DNA of 64,000 bases from Bacillus sp. FSL H8-0547 (GTDB taxonomy: Bacteria; Bacillota; Bacilli; Bacillales; Bacillaceae), in assembly GCA_038002745.1 (NCBI GenBank), contig JBBODD010000001.1, forward strand, positions 1,860,001 through 1,924,000. The letters are read 5' to 3'. Position numbers and translations under genes: made by a program. The notes beneath the pieces were generated by a model that was not told where the DNA came from, did no database searches, and was given only the letters and a program-made list of their open reading frames with translations. Of this stretch, positions 1 through 8,151 are shown one piece after another; the first letter of the stretch is position 1; every line of letters begins with the position of its first letter.

Positions 1-533
1 AGCAGGTAAGAAATCAGGGCATCAAGCATGGCCTGAATGCCGATGCCGATCAAGATCAGCCGGCCGATTGAAAAAGAGGATCCTTTTGATAACAGGAAAA
101 TAACGAGTACTGCGGCAAGGCCGCCAAAAATAGAAGCAATGGAAACGAGAGTATTGCTTGCATGAAGGACAACGATGCAAAAAACGGCGGCTGCACTTGA
201 GCCGGCTGTTATCCCGATGACATTCGGGTTCGCCAGCGGGTTTCGCAGCATCGTCTGGAAGACTGCTCCTGCAGCGCCAAAAGCAAAACCGGCAAACAAG
301 CCTGCAATCATTCTCGGAAACCGGAGTGTGCCTACTGTAAATGTGGCTCCTTGTACTTTTTCCCCCAGCAGGACACGGATGACATCCTGAACGGGATAAA
401 TCGTATTCCCGAGCATGAGCATGGCGCAGCAAAGGGCAAACGCAATGACTGCCAGAAGGGAAGTCACGAGGATAAACCGGAGCCGTCTCTTTTTTCTGCC
501 TGTCATAATAAGGTTGATCGTATCGTTCATCAT
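1..533 (-). CDS. FecCD-family iron-siderophore ABC permease, second subunit (partial, cut by window start)
   Basis: The reading frame on the minus strand starts at ATG 533 (a second ATG at 530 is possible) and stays open to base 1, so the C-terminus lies outside the window. The visible part starts MNDTINLIMTGRKKRR followed by a hydrophobic segment and the FecCD-type pattern RFPRMIAGLFAGFAFGAAGA and RNPLANPNVIGITAGSSA, typical of the inner-membrane permease that moves ferric siderophores with energy from an ABC ATPase. Its start overlaps the stop of the upstream permease gene by four bases (ATGA), so the two are translationally coupled and should form a heterodimer. No ATPase gene is visible in the window; it may lie further left or be supplied by a shared FhuC-like protein. 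Confidence 0.9.
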   Translation of the reverse strand, partial: MMNDTINLIMTGRKKRRLRFILVTSLLAVIAFALCCAMLMLGNTIYPVQDVIRVLLGEKVQGATFTVGTLRFPRMIAGLFAGFAFGAAGAVFQTMLRNPLANPNVIGITAGSSAAAVFCIVVLHASNTLVSIASIFGGLAAVLVIFLLSKGSSFSIGRLILIGIGIQAMLDALISYL

Positions 534-1564
534 AAGGCACGCATTTTCGCTTTCATAGTTAGTAGAATTAAGATGGGAGCCCCGATAAAGGCTGTCACGA
601 CGCCAACTTCAAGCTCGCCGGGTCTTCCGGCAAGCCTTCCGCACACATCGGATATCGTTAAAATAATGGCCCCTGAAAGTGCGGACATCGGAATGACATA
701 CCGCAAATCAGGACCGATGACGAGCCGTATTACGTGAGTGGAAAGTAAACCGATAAAGCCGATCGGACCTGCCAGCGCCGTTGCTGCCCCGCACAGCAGG
801 ACGCCGCCAAAAGCAGCAAACAGCCTGAGCGTGCCTGTGCGTACGCCTAAACCTGAGGCAGCTTCATCGCCTAAAGCAAGTGCATTCAGCGCAGGTGCCG
901 ACAAGACGGCAATCAGAACTCCGGTAAGAAGAAACGGAACAAACAGAGAGATAGAATCCCAGTTCCCTGCCCCGACGCTCCCTACCTGCCAATAACGGAA
1001 TTGATCCATGACGCTTGAACGGGGAATCATGATGGCCATCACAAGCGATGATAAGGCTGCACTTGTGGCCGCACCCGCTAAAACGAGTTTAAGGGGCGTG
1101 GCTCCGCCACTCCCCATTGAACCGATTCCGAATACAAAAATGGCCGTTATGATTGCCCCCGCAAGTGCAAGCCAGATATAGTGGCCTGCCGTACTGATAT
1201 TTAAAAAGGTAATGCCGCAGACGACAAAGAGTGCCGCCCCTGTGTTTACTCCCAAAATGCTCGGATCTGCAATCGGATTGCGCGTGACAGACTGCATGAG
1301 GGCGCCTGAGATGCCAAGTGCCGCGCCGCACATGAGGCTGAATACCGTCCGTGCAATTCTCTGGCGGACAACATTTGCTCCGTGGGACTGTACGTCAGGA
1401 TGGAACAGACCGTCCATGAGTTCCTTCCATCCAACCGTACGGGACCCGAACATAAGAGAAGCCGCTGTGCATAAGCCGAGCAAAATGAGGGAAAAAATCA
1501 AAACCTTTATGAAATGTCTGGGTACCATCAGCTGCTTCTTTTCTGTAACGGACTGGTTCATCAT
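530..1564 (-). CDS. FecCD-family iron-siderophore ABC permease, first subunit
   Basis: This 344-residue, very hydrophobic protein has the FecCD signature: an N-terminal membrane helix at about residues 16-38, the block RQRIARTVFSLMCGAALGIS, then SVTRNPIADPSILGVNTGA and a C-terminal GRPGELEVGVVTAFIGAP. These are hallmarks of BtuC/FhuB/FecC permeases, which form the membrane channel of ferric-siderophore or cobalamin importers. The Fur box upstream of the operon argues for iron. It lies one base downstream of the substrate-binding lipoprotein gene and overlaps the second permease, so binding protein, permease and permease form one minus-strand operon. The exact siderophore cannot be read from sequence. 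Confidence 0.92.
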   Translation of the reverse strand: MMNQSVTEKKQLMVPRHFIKVLIFSLILLGLCTAASLMFGSRTVGWKELMDGLFHPDVQSHGANVVRQRIARTVFSLMCGAALGISGALMQSVTRNPIADPSILGVNTGAALFVVCGITFLNISTAGHYIWLALAGAIITAIFVFGIGSMGSGGATPLKLVLAGAATSAALSSLVMAIMIPRSSVMDQFRYWQVGSVGAGNWDSISLFVPFLLTGVLIAVLSAPALNALALGDEAASGLGVRTGTLRLFAAFGGVLLCGAATALAGPIGFIGLLSTHVIRLVIGPDLRYVIPMSALSGAIILTISDVCGRLAGRPGELEVGVVTAFIGAPILILLTMKAKMRAL

Positions 1565-1565
1565 G

Positions 1566-2621
1566 TTACTTTACTTTGCTTGCAGCTTCTGAAAGTAATG
1601 TTAAGTATTCATCGATGGAATATTCAATTGCAAGCGGGTTTGGATTGCCGGCCGCAGCGAGCGGAGTGTTGTCTCCAATGATGACAACAGATCCATTTTG
1701 AACCGCAGGAATTTTTCCAAGGATCGGGTCTTCCTGTAAGGCTTTTAACGTATTTTCATTTCCATAAGAAACAAGGATTTCAGCACCGTTCAGCATATCC
1801 GCATTCTCTGCACTTAATTCAAGATAGAAACCGTCTTCATCCTTAAGCTGGCTCGTAATGCTTTCAGGGTATTCCATCCCAAGCTCGCTCAGGAACTCTC
1901 CGCGCGGATCAGCTGGAGTGTATATGTAAAACTTGGAGAGATCATCAGCTGAAATGCTGACGAATGCTGCTTTCTTCCCTTTAAGTTCAGGGTGTTCCCC
2001 TGCTTTTTCCTTGATGAGTTTTTCTGTATCGGCAATCAGCTTTTTGCCTTCCTCTTCCATTCCCATACCCATTGCATTGTAGGTGACCTGTTCGCGCCAT
2101 GAAGCAACCCAAGGGGCCGACTTATAAGCCACAACCGGTGCGATTTCACTTAATGTATCGTATTCTTCCTGCGTGATGCCTGAGTAGGCGGCCAGAATCA
2201 CATCCGGCTGTGAGTCAGAGATCGCTTCAAAGTCTAATCCGTCTGTATCCTGGTAGATGTTCGGATTGTCTTCACCGAGTTCTTTCACTTTCTCTTTCGT
2301 CCATGGCAGCATGCCGCTGTCATCCTGAATGCCGTAGTTTGCTGCTGAAAAACCTACCGGCACCACACCTAAAGCAAGTGCAACATCATGGTTTGCCCAT
2401 GAAATGGTTGCAACGCGTTCCGGCTTCTCTTCAATGACCGTTTCGCCGAATGCATGCTTGATCGTGATTGGGTATTGTGTATCTTCCCCTTTTGAATCAG
2501 CTTTCTTTTCAGAAGATTTTTCCGATGTGCCTGATTGCTCGCTTGAGCAGCCTGCAAGCGCAATCATAAGTACAGCTATAATAGAAAGAGCCAGTGTTAA
2601 AAATTTGCGTCTTGTATTCAT
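1566..2621 (-). CDS. Iron-siderophore ABC transporter substrate-binding lipoprotein
   Basis: The protein is 351 residues from ATG 2621, chosen because GGAAGGA lies about 7 bases upstream; an in-frame ATG at 2660 sits inside the Fur box region and has no ribosome site. It begins MNTRRKF, has a hydrophobic core and a lipobox LAGC with the lipidated Cys at residue 25, then a Ser/Lys/Glu-rich linker. The mature part shows the TroA/FecB helical-backbone fold pattern (PERVATISWANHDVALALG, PDVILAAYSGI). It captures ferric siderophore outside the membrane and delivers it to the two FecCD permeases encoded just downstream. The overlapping Fur box predicts induction under iron starvation. The ligand class is not determinable here. 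Confidence 0.92.
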   Translation of the reverse strand: MNTRRKFLTLALSIIAVLMIALAGCSSEQSGTSEKSSEKKADSKGEDTQYPITIKHAFGETVIEEKPERVATISWANHDVALALGVVPVGFSAANYGIQDDSGMLPWTKEKVKELGEDNPNIYQDTDGLDFEAISDSQPDVILAAYSGITQEEYDTLSEIAPVVAYKSAPWVASWREQVTYNAMGMGMEEEGKKLIADTEKLIKEKAGEHPELKGKKAAFVSISADDLSKFYIYTPADPRGEFLSELGMEYPESITSQLKDEDGFYLELSAENADMLNGAEILVSYGNENTLKALQEDPILGKIPAVQNGSVVIIGDNTPLAAAGNPNPLAIEYSIDEYLTLLSEAASKVK

Positions 2622-2650
2622 TTGTCGTTCCTTCCTTAGTACCAGTTTAT

Positions 2651-2674
2651 TTGATAACAATTATCATTATCATT
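2651..2674. promoter_or_regulatory. Fur box upstream of the siderophore importer
   Basis: The stretch holds TGATAACAATTATCATTATC, which fits the 7-1-7 Fur palindrome TGATAATnATTATCA in overlapping registers on both strands. It lies about 30 bases upstream of the substrate-binding protein start on the minus strand. A second half-like sequence, AATAATTATCAAT, follows at 2708-2720. Iron-loaded Fur would block transcription here. Confidence 0.85.
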
Positions 2675-2845
2675 AATTTATCCTCAATATGACGGGTTGT
2701 CAATGAAAATAATTATCAATTAGAGCGTGGAACTTTCTTCCTTGCATTGCAGGACTGTTGACAAGGAATGCCACACCCCCTACAATTAGTCATTATTCAG
2801 AAAATAGAGCAGGCTATGATGGCTGTGGATTACACTACAGCCGGA

Positions 2846-2915
2846 GCAGCTTCTGGAGAGACCGCTTTAGCGGCGCCGAAGGGTTCACAATCTCAGGCAA
2901 AAGGACAGAAGAGTA
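2846..2915 (+). ncRNA. Glycine riboswitch aptamer (gcvT element)
   Basis: The RNA shows the glycine aptamer core: TTCTGGAGAGACCGC at 2851-2865, GGCGCCGAAGG at 2872-2882, and CTCAGGCAAAAGGACAGAAG at 2892-2911. The closing helix P1 can form between CTTCT (2850-2854) and AGAAG (2907-2911). Only one full aptamer is seen, so this would be a singlet type; flanking sequence may supply a degenerate second (ghost) half. It lies about 130 bases upstream of a CycA-like permease and is followed by an intrinsic terminator, so glycine binding probably controls whether transcription reaches the permease. The direction of the switch cannot be told by eye. Confidence 0.9.
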
Positions 2916-2974
2916 TAGATTTAGAGTTTGGTGTACCCGTTTTTCGGGCGGCAAATGCTATTTTGGTATTCTTC

Positions 2975-3009
2975 AAAAAGAGATTGGGAGTCTTCCCGTC
3001 TCTTTTTTT
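2975..3009 (+). terminator. Riboswitch expression-platform terminator
   Basis: AAAAAGAGA (2975-2983) pairs with TCTCTTTTT (2999-3007), with an inner GGGAG/CTTCCC helix and a run of T. It stands between the glycine aptamer and the permease start, the expected place for an expression platform. Confidence 0.8.
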
Positions 3010-3046
3010 ATTGGGTTTTTTACATCTATGAAGGAGGAATTCACAA

Positions 3047-4393
3047 ATGGCACAGCAGGAATTGAAACGAGATTTGGCGAACCGCCATGTGCAGCTGATT
3101 GCAATAGGCGGAACGATTGGAACGGGGTTGTTTTTAGGGTCGGGCAAGGCGATTCAGCTTGCGGGACCATCCATTATTTTCGCATATTTGATTGTCGGGG
3201 TTGCACTGTTTTTCATGATGAGGGCGCTTGGGGAGCTCCTGCTGTCAAAGGCGGGGTATGAGTCGTTTACGGATATTGCCGAGGATTATCTGGGCCCGCG
3301 GGCGGCGTTTGTAACAGGGTGGACGTACTGGTTCTGCTGGATCATGACGGCGATGGCCGATGTCATTGCGGTCGGGGTATATGTGCAGTACTGGTATGAC
3401 ATTCCGCAGTGGGTTCCTGCCATTGTGTGCCTGCTTCTGCTGCTTGGGCTCAATCTGCTGACGGTGAAGCTTTTTGGGGAACTCGAGTTTTGGTTTGCAC
3501 TGATCAAAGTGGTGACGATCCTTGCGCTGATCGTCGTTGGGGTGATTTTGATTGTGATGGGGTTCAAGACAAATGCGGGAACTGTTTCGGTAAGCAATCT
3601 GTGGGAGCACGGCGGCCTGTTTCCGAACGGCATGACGGGATTTCTGCTTTCGTTCCAAATGGTTGTGTTTGCGTTTGTCGGGGTGGAGCTGGTCGGGGTA
3701 TCTGCCGCGGAAACGTCCAATCCGCGAAAAAACATTCCGTCTGCCATCAATAAGATTCCGCTTCGGATTCTGTTTTTCTACGTCGGCGCTTTGATTGTCC
3801 TGCTCAGCATCAATCCATGGACCGAGCTGAACGCTTCTGAGAGTCCTTTTGTGAAGACGTTCAGCCTCATCGGAATTCCGCTTGCTGCGGGAATCATTAA
3901 TTTTGTTGTCCTGACGTCTGCAGCATCTGCCTGCAACAGCGGCCTGTTTTCGACAAGCCGGATCTTGTTCACGCTGAGCAAACGCGGCCAGGCGCCGTCC
4001 TCCATGAGGAAGCTGACAAAGCAGCACGTGCCCGGCAACGCGCTGTGGCTTTCGGCTGCCGTTGTGTCAGCGGGTGCGCTTCTAAGCAAGCTGATTCCCG
4101 AGCAGGCCTTCAGCATTGTGACGACAATCAGCGCCATCTGCTTTATCTGGGTGTGGAGCGTGATTTTAATCTGCCACATCAAATACCGGAGAACCCGAGG
4201 GGACCTGCATGCAAAGTCTGAATTCAAGGCTCCGTTTGCGCCGTTCATCAACTATGCCGTGCTGGCGCTGTTCGGGCTGATTCTCATCGTGATGCTTGTG
4301 GCGGAAGAGACACGTCCGGCGCTGATGCTGACGCCTGTGTGGTTTATCTTGCTGTATGTGCTGTATTCATCGAGAAAAAGGTCCCTGACCTGA
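3047..4393 (+). CDS. CycA-like amino acid permease (glycine / D-alanine / D-serine), APC superfamily
   Basis: The protein has 448 residues and about 12 membrane helices. Its start is fixed by AAGGAGG eight bases upstream. The N-terminus reads LANRHVQLIAIGGTIGTGLF, the classic AAT/APC permease signature. Landmarks such as GWTYWFCWIMTAMADV, VKLFGELEFWFALIKVV and VVLTSAASACNSGLFSTSR follow the E. coli CycA pattern closely as I remember it. CycA imports glycine, D-alanine, D-serine and related small amino acids with protons. The glycine riboswitch directly upstream supports glycine as a physiological substrate. The gene is monocistronic, ending in a terminator at 4396-4432. AapA-type alanine permeases are close relatives, so L-alanine is not excluded. 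Confidence 0.9.
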   Translation: MAQQELKRDLANRHVQLIAIGGTIGTGLFLGSGKAIQLAGPSIIFAYLIVGVALFFMMRALGELLLSKAGYESFTDIAEDYLGPRAAFVTGWTYWFCWIMTAMADVIAVGVYVQYWYDIPQWVPAIVCLLLLLGLNLLTVKLFGELEFWFALIKVVTILALIVVGVILIVMGFKTNAGTVSVSNLWEHGGLFPNGMTGFLLSFQMVVFAFVGVELVGVSAAETSNPRKNIPSAINKIPLRILFFYVGALIVLLSINPWTELNASESPFVKTFSLIGIPLAAGIINFVVLTSAASACNSGLFSTSRILFTLSKRGQAPSSMRKLTKQHVPGNALWLSAAVVSAGALLSKLIPEQAFSIVTTISAICFIWVWSVILICHIKYRRTRGDLHAKSEFKAPFAPFINYAVLALFGLILIVMLVAEETRPALMLTPVWFILLYVLYSSRKRSLT

Positions 4394-4395
4394 TG

Positions 4396-4432
4396 AAAAG
4401 AGGCTGCATGACAATTGTCTGCAGCCTCTTTT
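4396..4432. terminator. Bidirectional intrinsic terminator after the permease
   Basis: AAAAGAGGCTGCA (4396-4408) is perfectly complementary to TGCAGCCTCTTTT (4420-4432). T-runs on both strands allow it to serve the permease and the convergent DUF4188 gene ending at 4438. Confidence 0.85.
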
Positions 4433-4437
4433 GCGGT

Positions 4438-4932
4438 TTAAATGGAGGAGGTAGTTCCTTCTTTCGTCAGCCGCTGTTTTGCCGAGGCGCGGCTTGCTTC
4501 AATCGGAATAAAGCTGAGTGCTTTTCCTAAGCCGTACGCAGGCATGTTTCCATAGATCGATTCGTAGTTTCCGGCTTTTACTTCATAGGTTTCATGGTAT
4601 ATGCCGACTGAAGGATTGCTTCCGATCTTCTGATTGAAGTTTTTCCATGCCGTCATGTGCTTATCGCTTCTTGCATATGCGAGCAGATCCTCTGTTGAGC
4701 GCCAATATTGAATCATGACCGTTGTTCTAAGACCGAAATAGCTTTCCATGGACAGGAAGCCTAATTCATCCTTGTTCATATAAAGCTCCCTGATCATTCC
4801 CGGCATGGCAAAAAAGACCGGAAGCCACTTGTGCAGGGCGAGTCGCTTGTTTACCCTCATTCCGATCAGAAAAACAACGATGTTTTCCTGGTTGTCTGTC
4901 GTGTACCTCCCTGCATTCACCCTTTGAACCAT
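4438..4932 (-). CDS. DUF4188 / monooxygenase-like protein
   Basis: A 164-residue soluble protein, likely of the DUF4188 family, which NCBI describes as monooxygenase-like with a ferredoxin-like alpha-beta barrel fold. The pattern supporting this is an early strand IVVFLIGMRVNK, then MPGMIRELYMNKDELGF, and a central TVMIQYWRSTEDLLAYA with HMTAWKNFNQ, resembling antibiotic-biosynthesis monooxygenase folds that act without cofactor. The substrate is unknown. It begins two bases after the PadR gene stop, with its ribosome site GAGGAGG inside the end of padR, so the two are co-transcribed and probably translationally coupled. It likely is the target of that PadR repressor. Confidence 0.75.
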   Translation of the reverse strand: MVQRVNAGRYTTDNQENIVVFLIGMRVNKRLALHKWLPVFFAMPGMIRELYMNKDELGFLSMESYFGLRTTVMIQYWRSTEDLLAYARSDKHMTAWKNFNQKIGSNPSVGIYHETYEVKAGNYESIYGNMPAYGLGKALSFIPIEASRASAKQRLTKEGTTSSI

Positions 4933-4934
4933 TC

Positions 4935-5489
4935 TTATTCCTCCTCTTTTACCAGCTGTTCAAGAGTAAACATGCACCATTCAATTGCCGCCTTTGTCAT
5001 TCGTTTTCCGTAATCCAGTGTGAAGAGCCAATAGACGGCATCTTCTGCGTGATCTTTATGGGCCGTAATGCTTTCTTCGATGCTTGTATATGTAAGGTAC
5101 CGGGCTTCCAGATTTGTCTTATAATCCTTTAAAACCCTTACCGTGTTTTCTTTGGACTGATGGCGTCCGAAAAACAATTTGAGCAGCATTTCATTGCGCT
5201 CTGCAGGGATTTGTTTAATCGGTTCTTCAAGCCAGTTCTTAAGCGTTTCCTTCCCTTTTGCCGTGAGATGATATTCCTTTCGCTCCGGTTTCGACGGCTG
5301 AGAGGTGATCGTGACGGTTGCCAGTTCCTCTTCGACGATGGTTTTAAGAGTCGGATAGATTTGCCCGTAGCTGATTTTCCAGAAATGGGTCAGACTCCTG
5401 TCGATCAGCTGCTTTATATCATAGCCGGTTCTGCAGTCTGTCGTTAAGATGCCTAGAATGGCGTAGGTCGTATCGCTGTAGGTTTTCAA
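4935..5489 (-). CDS. PadR-family transcriptional regulator
   Basis: The protein has 184 residues from a TTG start preceded by GGGTGA. The N-terminus YAILGILTTDCRTGYDIKQL and FWKISYGQIYPTLKTIVEEEL is the PadR winged-helix pattern; KPERKEYHLTAKGKETL is the beta wing. The C-terminal half (about 105-184) is the helical dimerisation domain seen in the Vir_act_alpha_C group. PadR proteins repress genes for detoxification and respond to small phenolic or hydrophobic ligands. It lies first in an operon with the DUF4188 gene and probably represses itself through the inverted repeat at 5502-5529. Confidence 0.88.
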   Translation of the reverse strand: MKTYSDTTYAILGILTTDCRTGYDIKQLIDRSLTHFWKISYGQIYPTLKTIVEEELATVTITSQPSKPERKEYHLTAKGKETLKNWLEEPIKQIPAERNEMLLKLFFGRHQSKENTVRVLKDYKTNLEARYLTYTSIEESITAHKDHAEDAVYWLFTLDYGKRMTKAAIEWCMFTLEQLVKEEE

Positions 5490-5501
5490 TTCTGTTCACC
5501 C

Positions 5502-5529
5502 TATCTAAAAGATATATATCATTTAGATA
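5502..5529. promoter_or_regulatory. Probable PadR operator (inverted repeat)
   Basis: Perfect arms TATCTAAA (5502-5509) and TTTAGATA (5522-5529) flank an AT-rich centre AGATATATATCA, about 13 bases upstream of the padR start. Position and symmetry fit autoregulation by a dimeric PadR. Confidence 0.6.
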
Positions 5530-5832
5530 CATTATACATGAATCTTTAAAATATACAATATGTGTAAATGTCAGTTCCCCGGCACGGGATGTCCGAATAA
5601 GTCTTTTTTGCCGGAAAAAATCATACAATAATTGGGGAATTGCATATCCGCTGAGAACTTATCCTTTTTAACCGCCCGGAAATGGTTTATAATTATCAGA
5701 TAATAGTAAAATTTAATCTATTCATAATAGACTGTGATAAACTGATATTCAGAAGACTTGTGTATGTTCAAAGGTGGCTTCCTGCATGTTTATGCGGTAG
5801 CCTGCTCGTTTTTGCAAATTTAGGGGATAAGG
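5530..5832. other. Intergenic region between divergent padR and mqo
   Basis: About 300 bases without a convincing gene. AT-rich stretches near 5690-5760 include TTTATAATTATCAGATAATAG, which could hold the mqo promoter -10 region, but no well-spaced -35 is clear. A TCCGCTGAGAA and a CCGGCA/TGCCGG pair are visible; I assign no function to them. Confidence 0.4.
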
Positions 5833-7341
5833 ATGGGTAGTATGAGCAGCTTAAAGAACAAAACAGACGTGGTTCTAATTGGTGCCGGGGTCATGAGTGC
5901 AACTCTTGGAGCGATGCTGAAAGAGGTAGCGCCAGAGTGGAACATTAAAGTATTTGAAAAACTCGGAAGTCCGGGTGAAGAGAGCTCGAATGAGTGGAAC
6001 AATGCAGGTACGGGTCATGCTGCGCTGTGCGAGCTTAACTATACATCGGAAAAAGCGGACGGTTCGATTGATATCGGCAAGGCTGTGAAGGTGAATGAGC
6101 AGTTCCAGCTTTCCAGACAGTTCTGGTCCTACTTGGTCAAACGGAATCTGATCCGAAGTCCTGAGGATTTTATCATGCCGATTCCGCATATGAGCTTTGT
6201 GGAAGGGGAAAAAAATGTTGCGTTTCTGAAAAAAAGATTGGAAGCGTTATCAGACAACCCGCTGTTTCACGGGATGGAATTTTCAAGCGACCATCAAAAG
6301 CTGAGGGAATGGATTCCGCTTATGATGGAAGGACGCACATCGTCCGAGCCGATTGCAGCGACGAAAATCGATTCAGGTACGGATGTAAACTTCGGGGCTT
6401 TAACCCGTATGCTCTTCGATCATTTGGAGAGAAAAAATGTGGAGGTCCACTACAAGCACAGTGTCGAGGACTTAAAGCGCACGCGTGACGGTTCATGGGA
6501 ACTGAAAGTGAAGAACGGTTTCGGACAGGTTGAGCGCCACCGGGCGAAATTCGTGTTTATCGGAGGCGGAGGCGGCAGTCTGCATCTGCTGCAGAAAACA
6601 GGTATTCCGGAGTCGAAGCAGATCGGGGGCTTCCCTGTCAGCGGACTGTTCCTCGTCTGCAAGAATCCGGATGTTATTGCGAAGCATCACGCGAAAGTGT
6701 ACGGCAAGGCAAAGGTCGGCGCTCCGCCGATGTCGGTTCCGCATCTTGACACACGGTACATCGACGGGAAAAAATCCCTGCTTTTCGGACCGTTTGCGGG
6801 ATTTTCGCCAAAGTTCCTAAAAACGGGTTCCAACCTTGATCTGATCAGCTCAGTCAAGCCGAACAATCTGATGACGATGCTTGCTGCAGGCGTGAAAGAG
6901 ATGGCGCTGACCAAGTATCTGATTCAGCAGGTCATGCTGTCGCATGAAAAACGCATGGATGAGCTGCGAGAATTCATTCCGAACGCCAAAAACGAGGAAT
7001 GGGATATCGTGGTAGCGGGCCAGCGCGTTCAGGTCATCAAAGATACGGATGCCGGCAAAGGAACGCTTCAGTTCGGTACAGAAGTGGTGAGTGCTGCAGA
7101 CGGTTCTGTCGCTGCTCTTCTTGGAGCATCTCCTGGTGCTTCAACGGCTGTTCATGTCATGCTCGAGGTCTTTGAAAAATGCTTCCCGCAGCACATGACA
7201 GCATGGGAGCCGAAGCTGAAGGAAATGATTCCTTCCTACGGCCTGTCCCTGTCGGATCATCCTGAGCTTTTCCGCAAAATGGAAGAATCGACCGGACAGA
7301 CGCTTGGTCTTGTGAAAAAAAAAGAACTCGTTTATAGCTAG
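5833..7341 (+). CDS. mqo: Malate:quinone oxidoreductase
   Basis: The 502-residue protein is a full-length Mqo, the FAD-dependent membrane-associated enzyme that oxidises L-malate to oxaloacetate and passes electrons to the quinone pool, a TCA-cycle step parallel to NAD-malate dehydrogenase. The N-terminus [14 protein letters not shown] (about residues 13-26) is the dinucleotide-binding loop; [40 protein letters not shown] and the C-terminal [17 protein letters not shown] are Mqo family landmarks. The start could be ATG 5833 (after GGGGATAA) or ATG 5842; both lie within nine bases. It is a single-gene unit ending at the terminator 7381-7415. Confidence 0.96.
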   Translation: MGSMSSLKNKTDVVLIGAGVMSATLGAMLKEVAPEWNIKVFEKLGSPGEESSNEWNNAGTGHAALCELNYTSEKADGSIDIGKAVKVNEQFQLSRQFWSYLVKRNLIRSPEDFIMPIPHMSFVEGEKNVAFLKKRLEALSDNPLFHGMEFSSDHQKLREWIPLMMEGRTSSEPIAATKIDSGTDVNFGALTRMLFDHLERKNVEVHYKHSVEDLKRTRDGSWELKVKNGFGQVERHRAKFVFIGGGGGSLHLLQKTGIPESKQIGGFPVSGLFLVCKNPDVIAKHHAKVYGKAKVGAPPMSVPHLDTRYIDGKKSLLFGPFAGFSPKFLKTGSNLDLISSVKPNNLMTMLAAGVKEMALTKYLIQQVMLSHEKRMDELREFIPNAKNEEWDIVVAGQRVQVIKDTDAGKGTLQFGTEVVSAADGSVAALLGASPGASTAVHVMLEVFEKCFPQHMTAWEPKLKEMIPSYGLSLSDHPELFRKMEESTGQTLGLVKKKELVYS

Positions 7342-7380
7342 GACCCCAAAAACAAGGGGATTTGGACAACTATAAGCAGG

Positions 7381-7415
7381 AAAAGGTGCATTGCCCGGGG
7401 CAATGCTCCTTTTTG
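7381..7415 (+). terminator. Intrinsic terminator after mqo
   Basis: AAAAGGTGCATTGCC pairs with GGCAATGCTCCTTTTT around a short loop, with one bulge-like mismatch and a closing T-run. Confidence 0.8.
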
Positions 7416-7485
7416 CTGTGAGTAAGTATACAACCCCCGTAATGCGTTAAGAATGCAAGTATGATCAAACGTTTGGGGTGAATCA

Positions 7486-8001
7486 ATGTATCTTTTGCTT
7501 GTAATCGCAGTCTGGATCTTATTTGCTTATAAATTTATCGATTGGAAACAATGGGAGAAGCAGTATCCGACGGTGCTTTTTTTTATTGTCGTGAATATGA
7601 CGTACAATTATTTTTATTACGACCACACGCTTTGGGCATTCAGAGGAGTGACGGCAGAATGGCTGAACCATTCCATTATTAATGCCGCTTTTACTTTTTT
7701 CATCTGTCCGATGGGACTGATTATTTATCTTCAGAGATTTCCTGCTAATAGAAGAAATCAGTGGATCTACATAGCGGTCTGGACGGCCTTTTACACGGCG
7801 CTGGAGTGGATTTTTTCGCACAAAGGCATGTACGTGTATGATAACGGGTGGAACGGATGGCTGAATATCCCGCTGAATTTGATGTTGTTTCTTGTTCTGA
7901 CGGTTCATTACAGGAAGCCTTCTATTGCTATTTTGATATCTGTTTTATCAGTCGTTCTTTTTTACTTATTCTTCCCGTTTTCATGGGGAAACCTAAAGTA
8001 A
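7486..8001 (+). CDS. CBO0543-family integral membrane protein
   Basis: A 171-residue protein with about five or six membrane helices and many aromatic residues (NMTYNYFYYDHTLWAF, TAFYTALEWIFSHKGMYVYD). I recognise the pattern of the CBO0543 family of small Bacillus/Clostridium membrane proteins, whose function is unknown. GGGGTGA four to five bases before ATG 7486 supports the start. A 35-codon membrane peptide gene follows 13 bases downstream with its own strong ribosome site, so both are likely on one transcript ending at 8121-8151. Confidence 0.75.
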   Translation: MYLLLVIAVWILFAYKFIDWKQWEKQYPTVLFFIVVNMTYNYFYYDHTLWAFRGVTAEWLNHSIINAAFTFFICPMGLIIYLQRFPANRRNQWIYIAVWTAFYTALEWIFSHKGMYVYDNGWNGWLNIPLNLMLFLVLTVHYRKPSIAILISVLSVVLFYLFFPFSWGNLK

Positions 8002-8014
8002 AGGAGGATGCGAG

Positions 8015-8122
8015 ATGCTGATACGCGATGTTCTATCTGTACCCGTGTTTCTCCTGCTGCTCTTTGTGACATACGGGTCTATGTGGCTGTATATCATGAG
8101 ACAGGAGAAGAATTTAAAGTAA
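8015..8122 (+). CDS. 35-residue single-pass membrane peptide
   Basis: This short gene has ATG at 8015 preceded by AAAGGAGG nine bases upstream and ends with TAA at 8120. It reads MLIRDVLSVPVFLLLLFVTYGSMWLYIMRQEKNLK: one hydrophobic segment (about 8-28) followed by a positively charged tail, so it should insert as a small single-span protein. It shares a transcript with the CBO0543 gene and ends at the terminator hairpin. No family is recognised; partner or regulator of the upstream membrane protein is a guess. Confidence 0.6.
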   Translation: MLIRDVLSVPVFLLLLFVTYGSMWLYIMRQEKNLK

Positions 8123-8151
8123 AAAGCTGCTGATGACCTCAGCAGCTTTTT
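8121..8151. terminator. Bidirectional intrinsic terminator
   Basis: AAAAAGCTGCTGA (8121-8133) is fully complementary to TCAGCAGCTTTTT (8139-8151). It serves the small membrane gene on the plus strand and the RQC-like gene, whose stop codon lies within it, on the minus strand. Confidence 0.85.

Noticed and set aside
2758-3261. Plus-strand frames across the glycine riboswitch
   Set aside because: The sequence is explained by the aptamer and terminator, and the frames lack ribosome sites and family features.
3245-4027. Minus-strand reading frame of 260 codons inside the permease gene
   Set aside because: It is a shadow of the GC-rich permease codons; composition is Arg/His/Gln-rich and no ribosome site is present.
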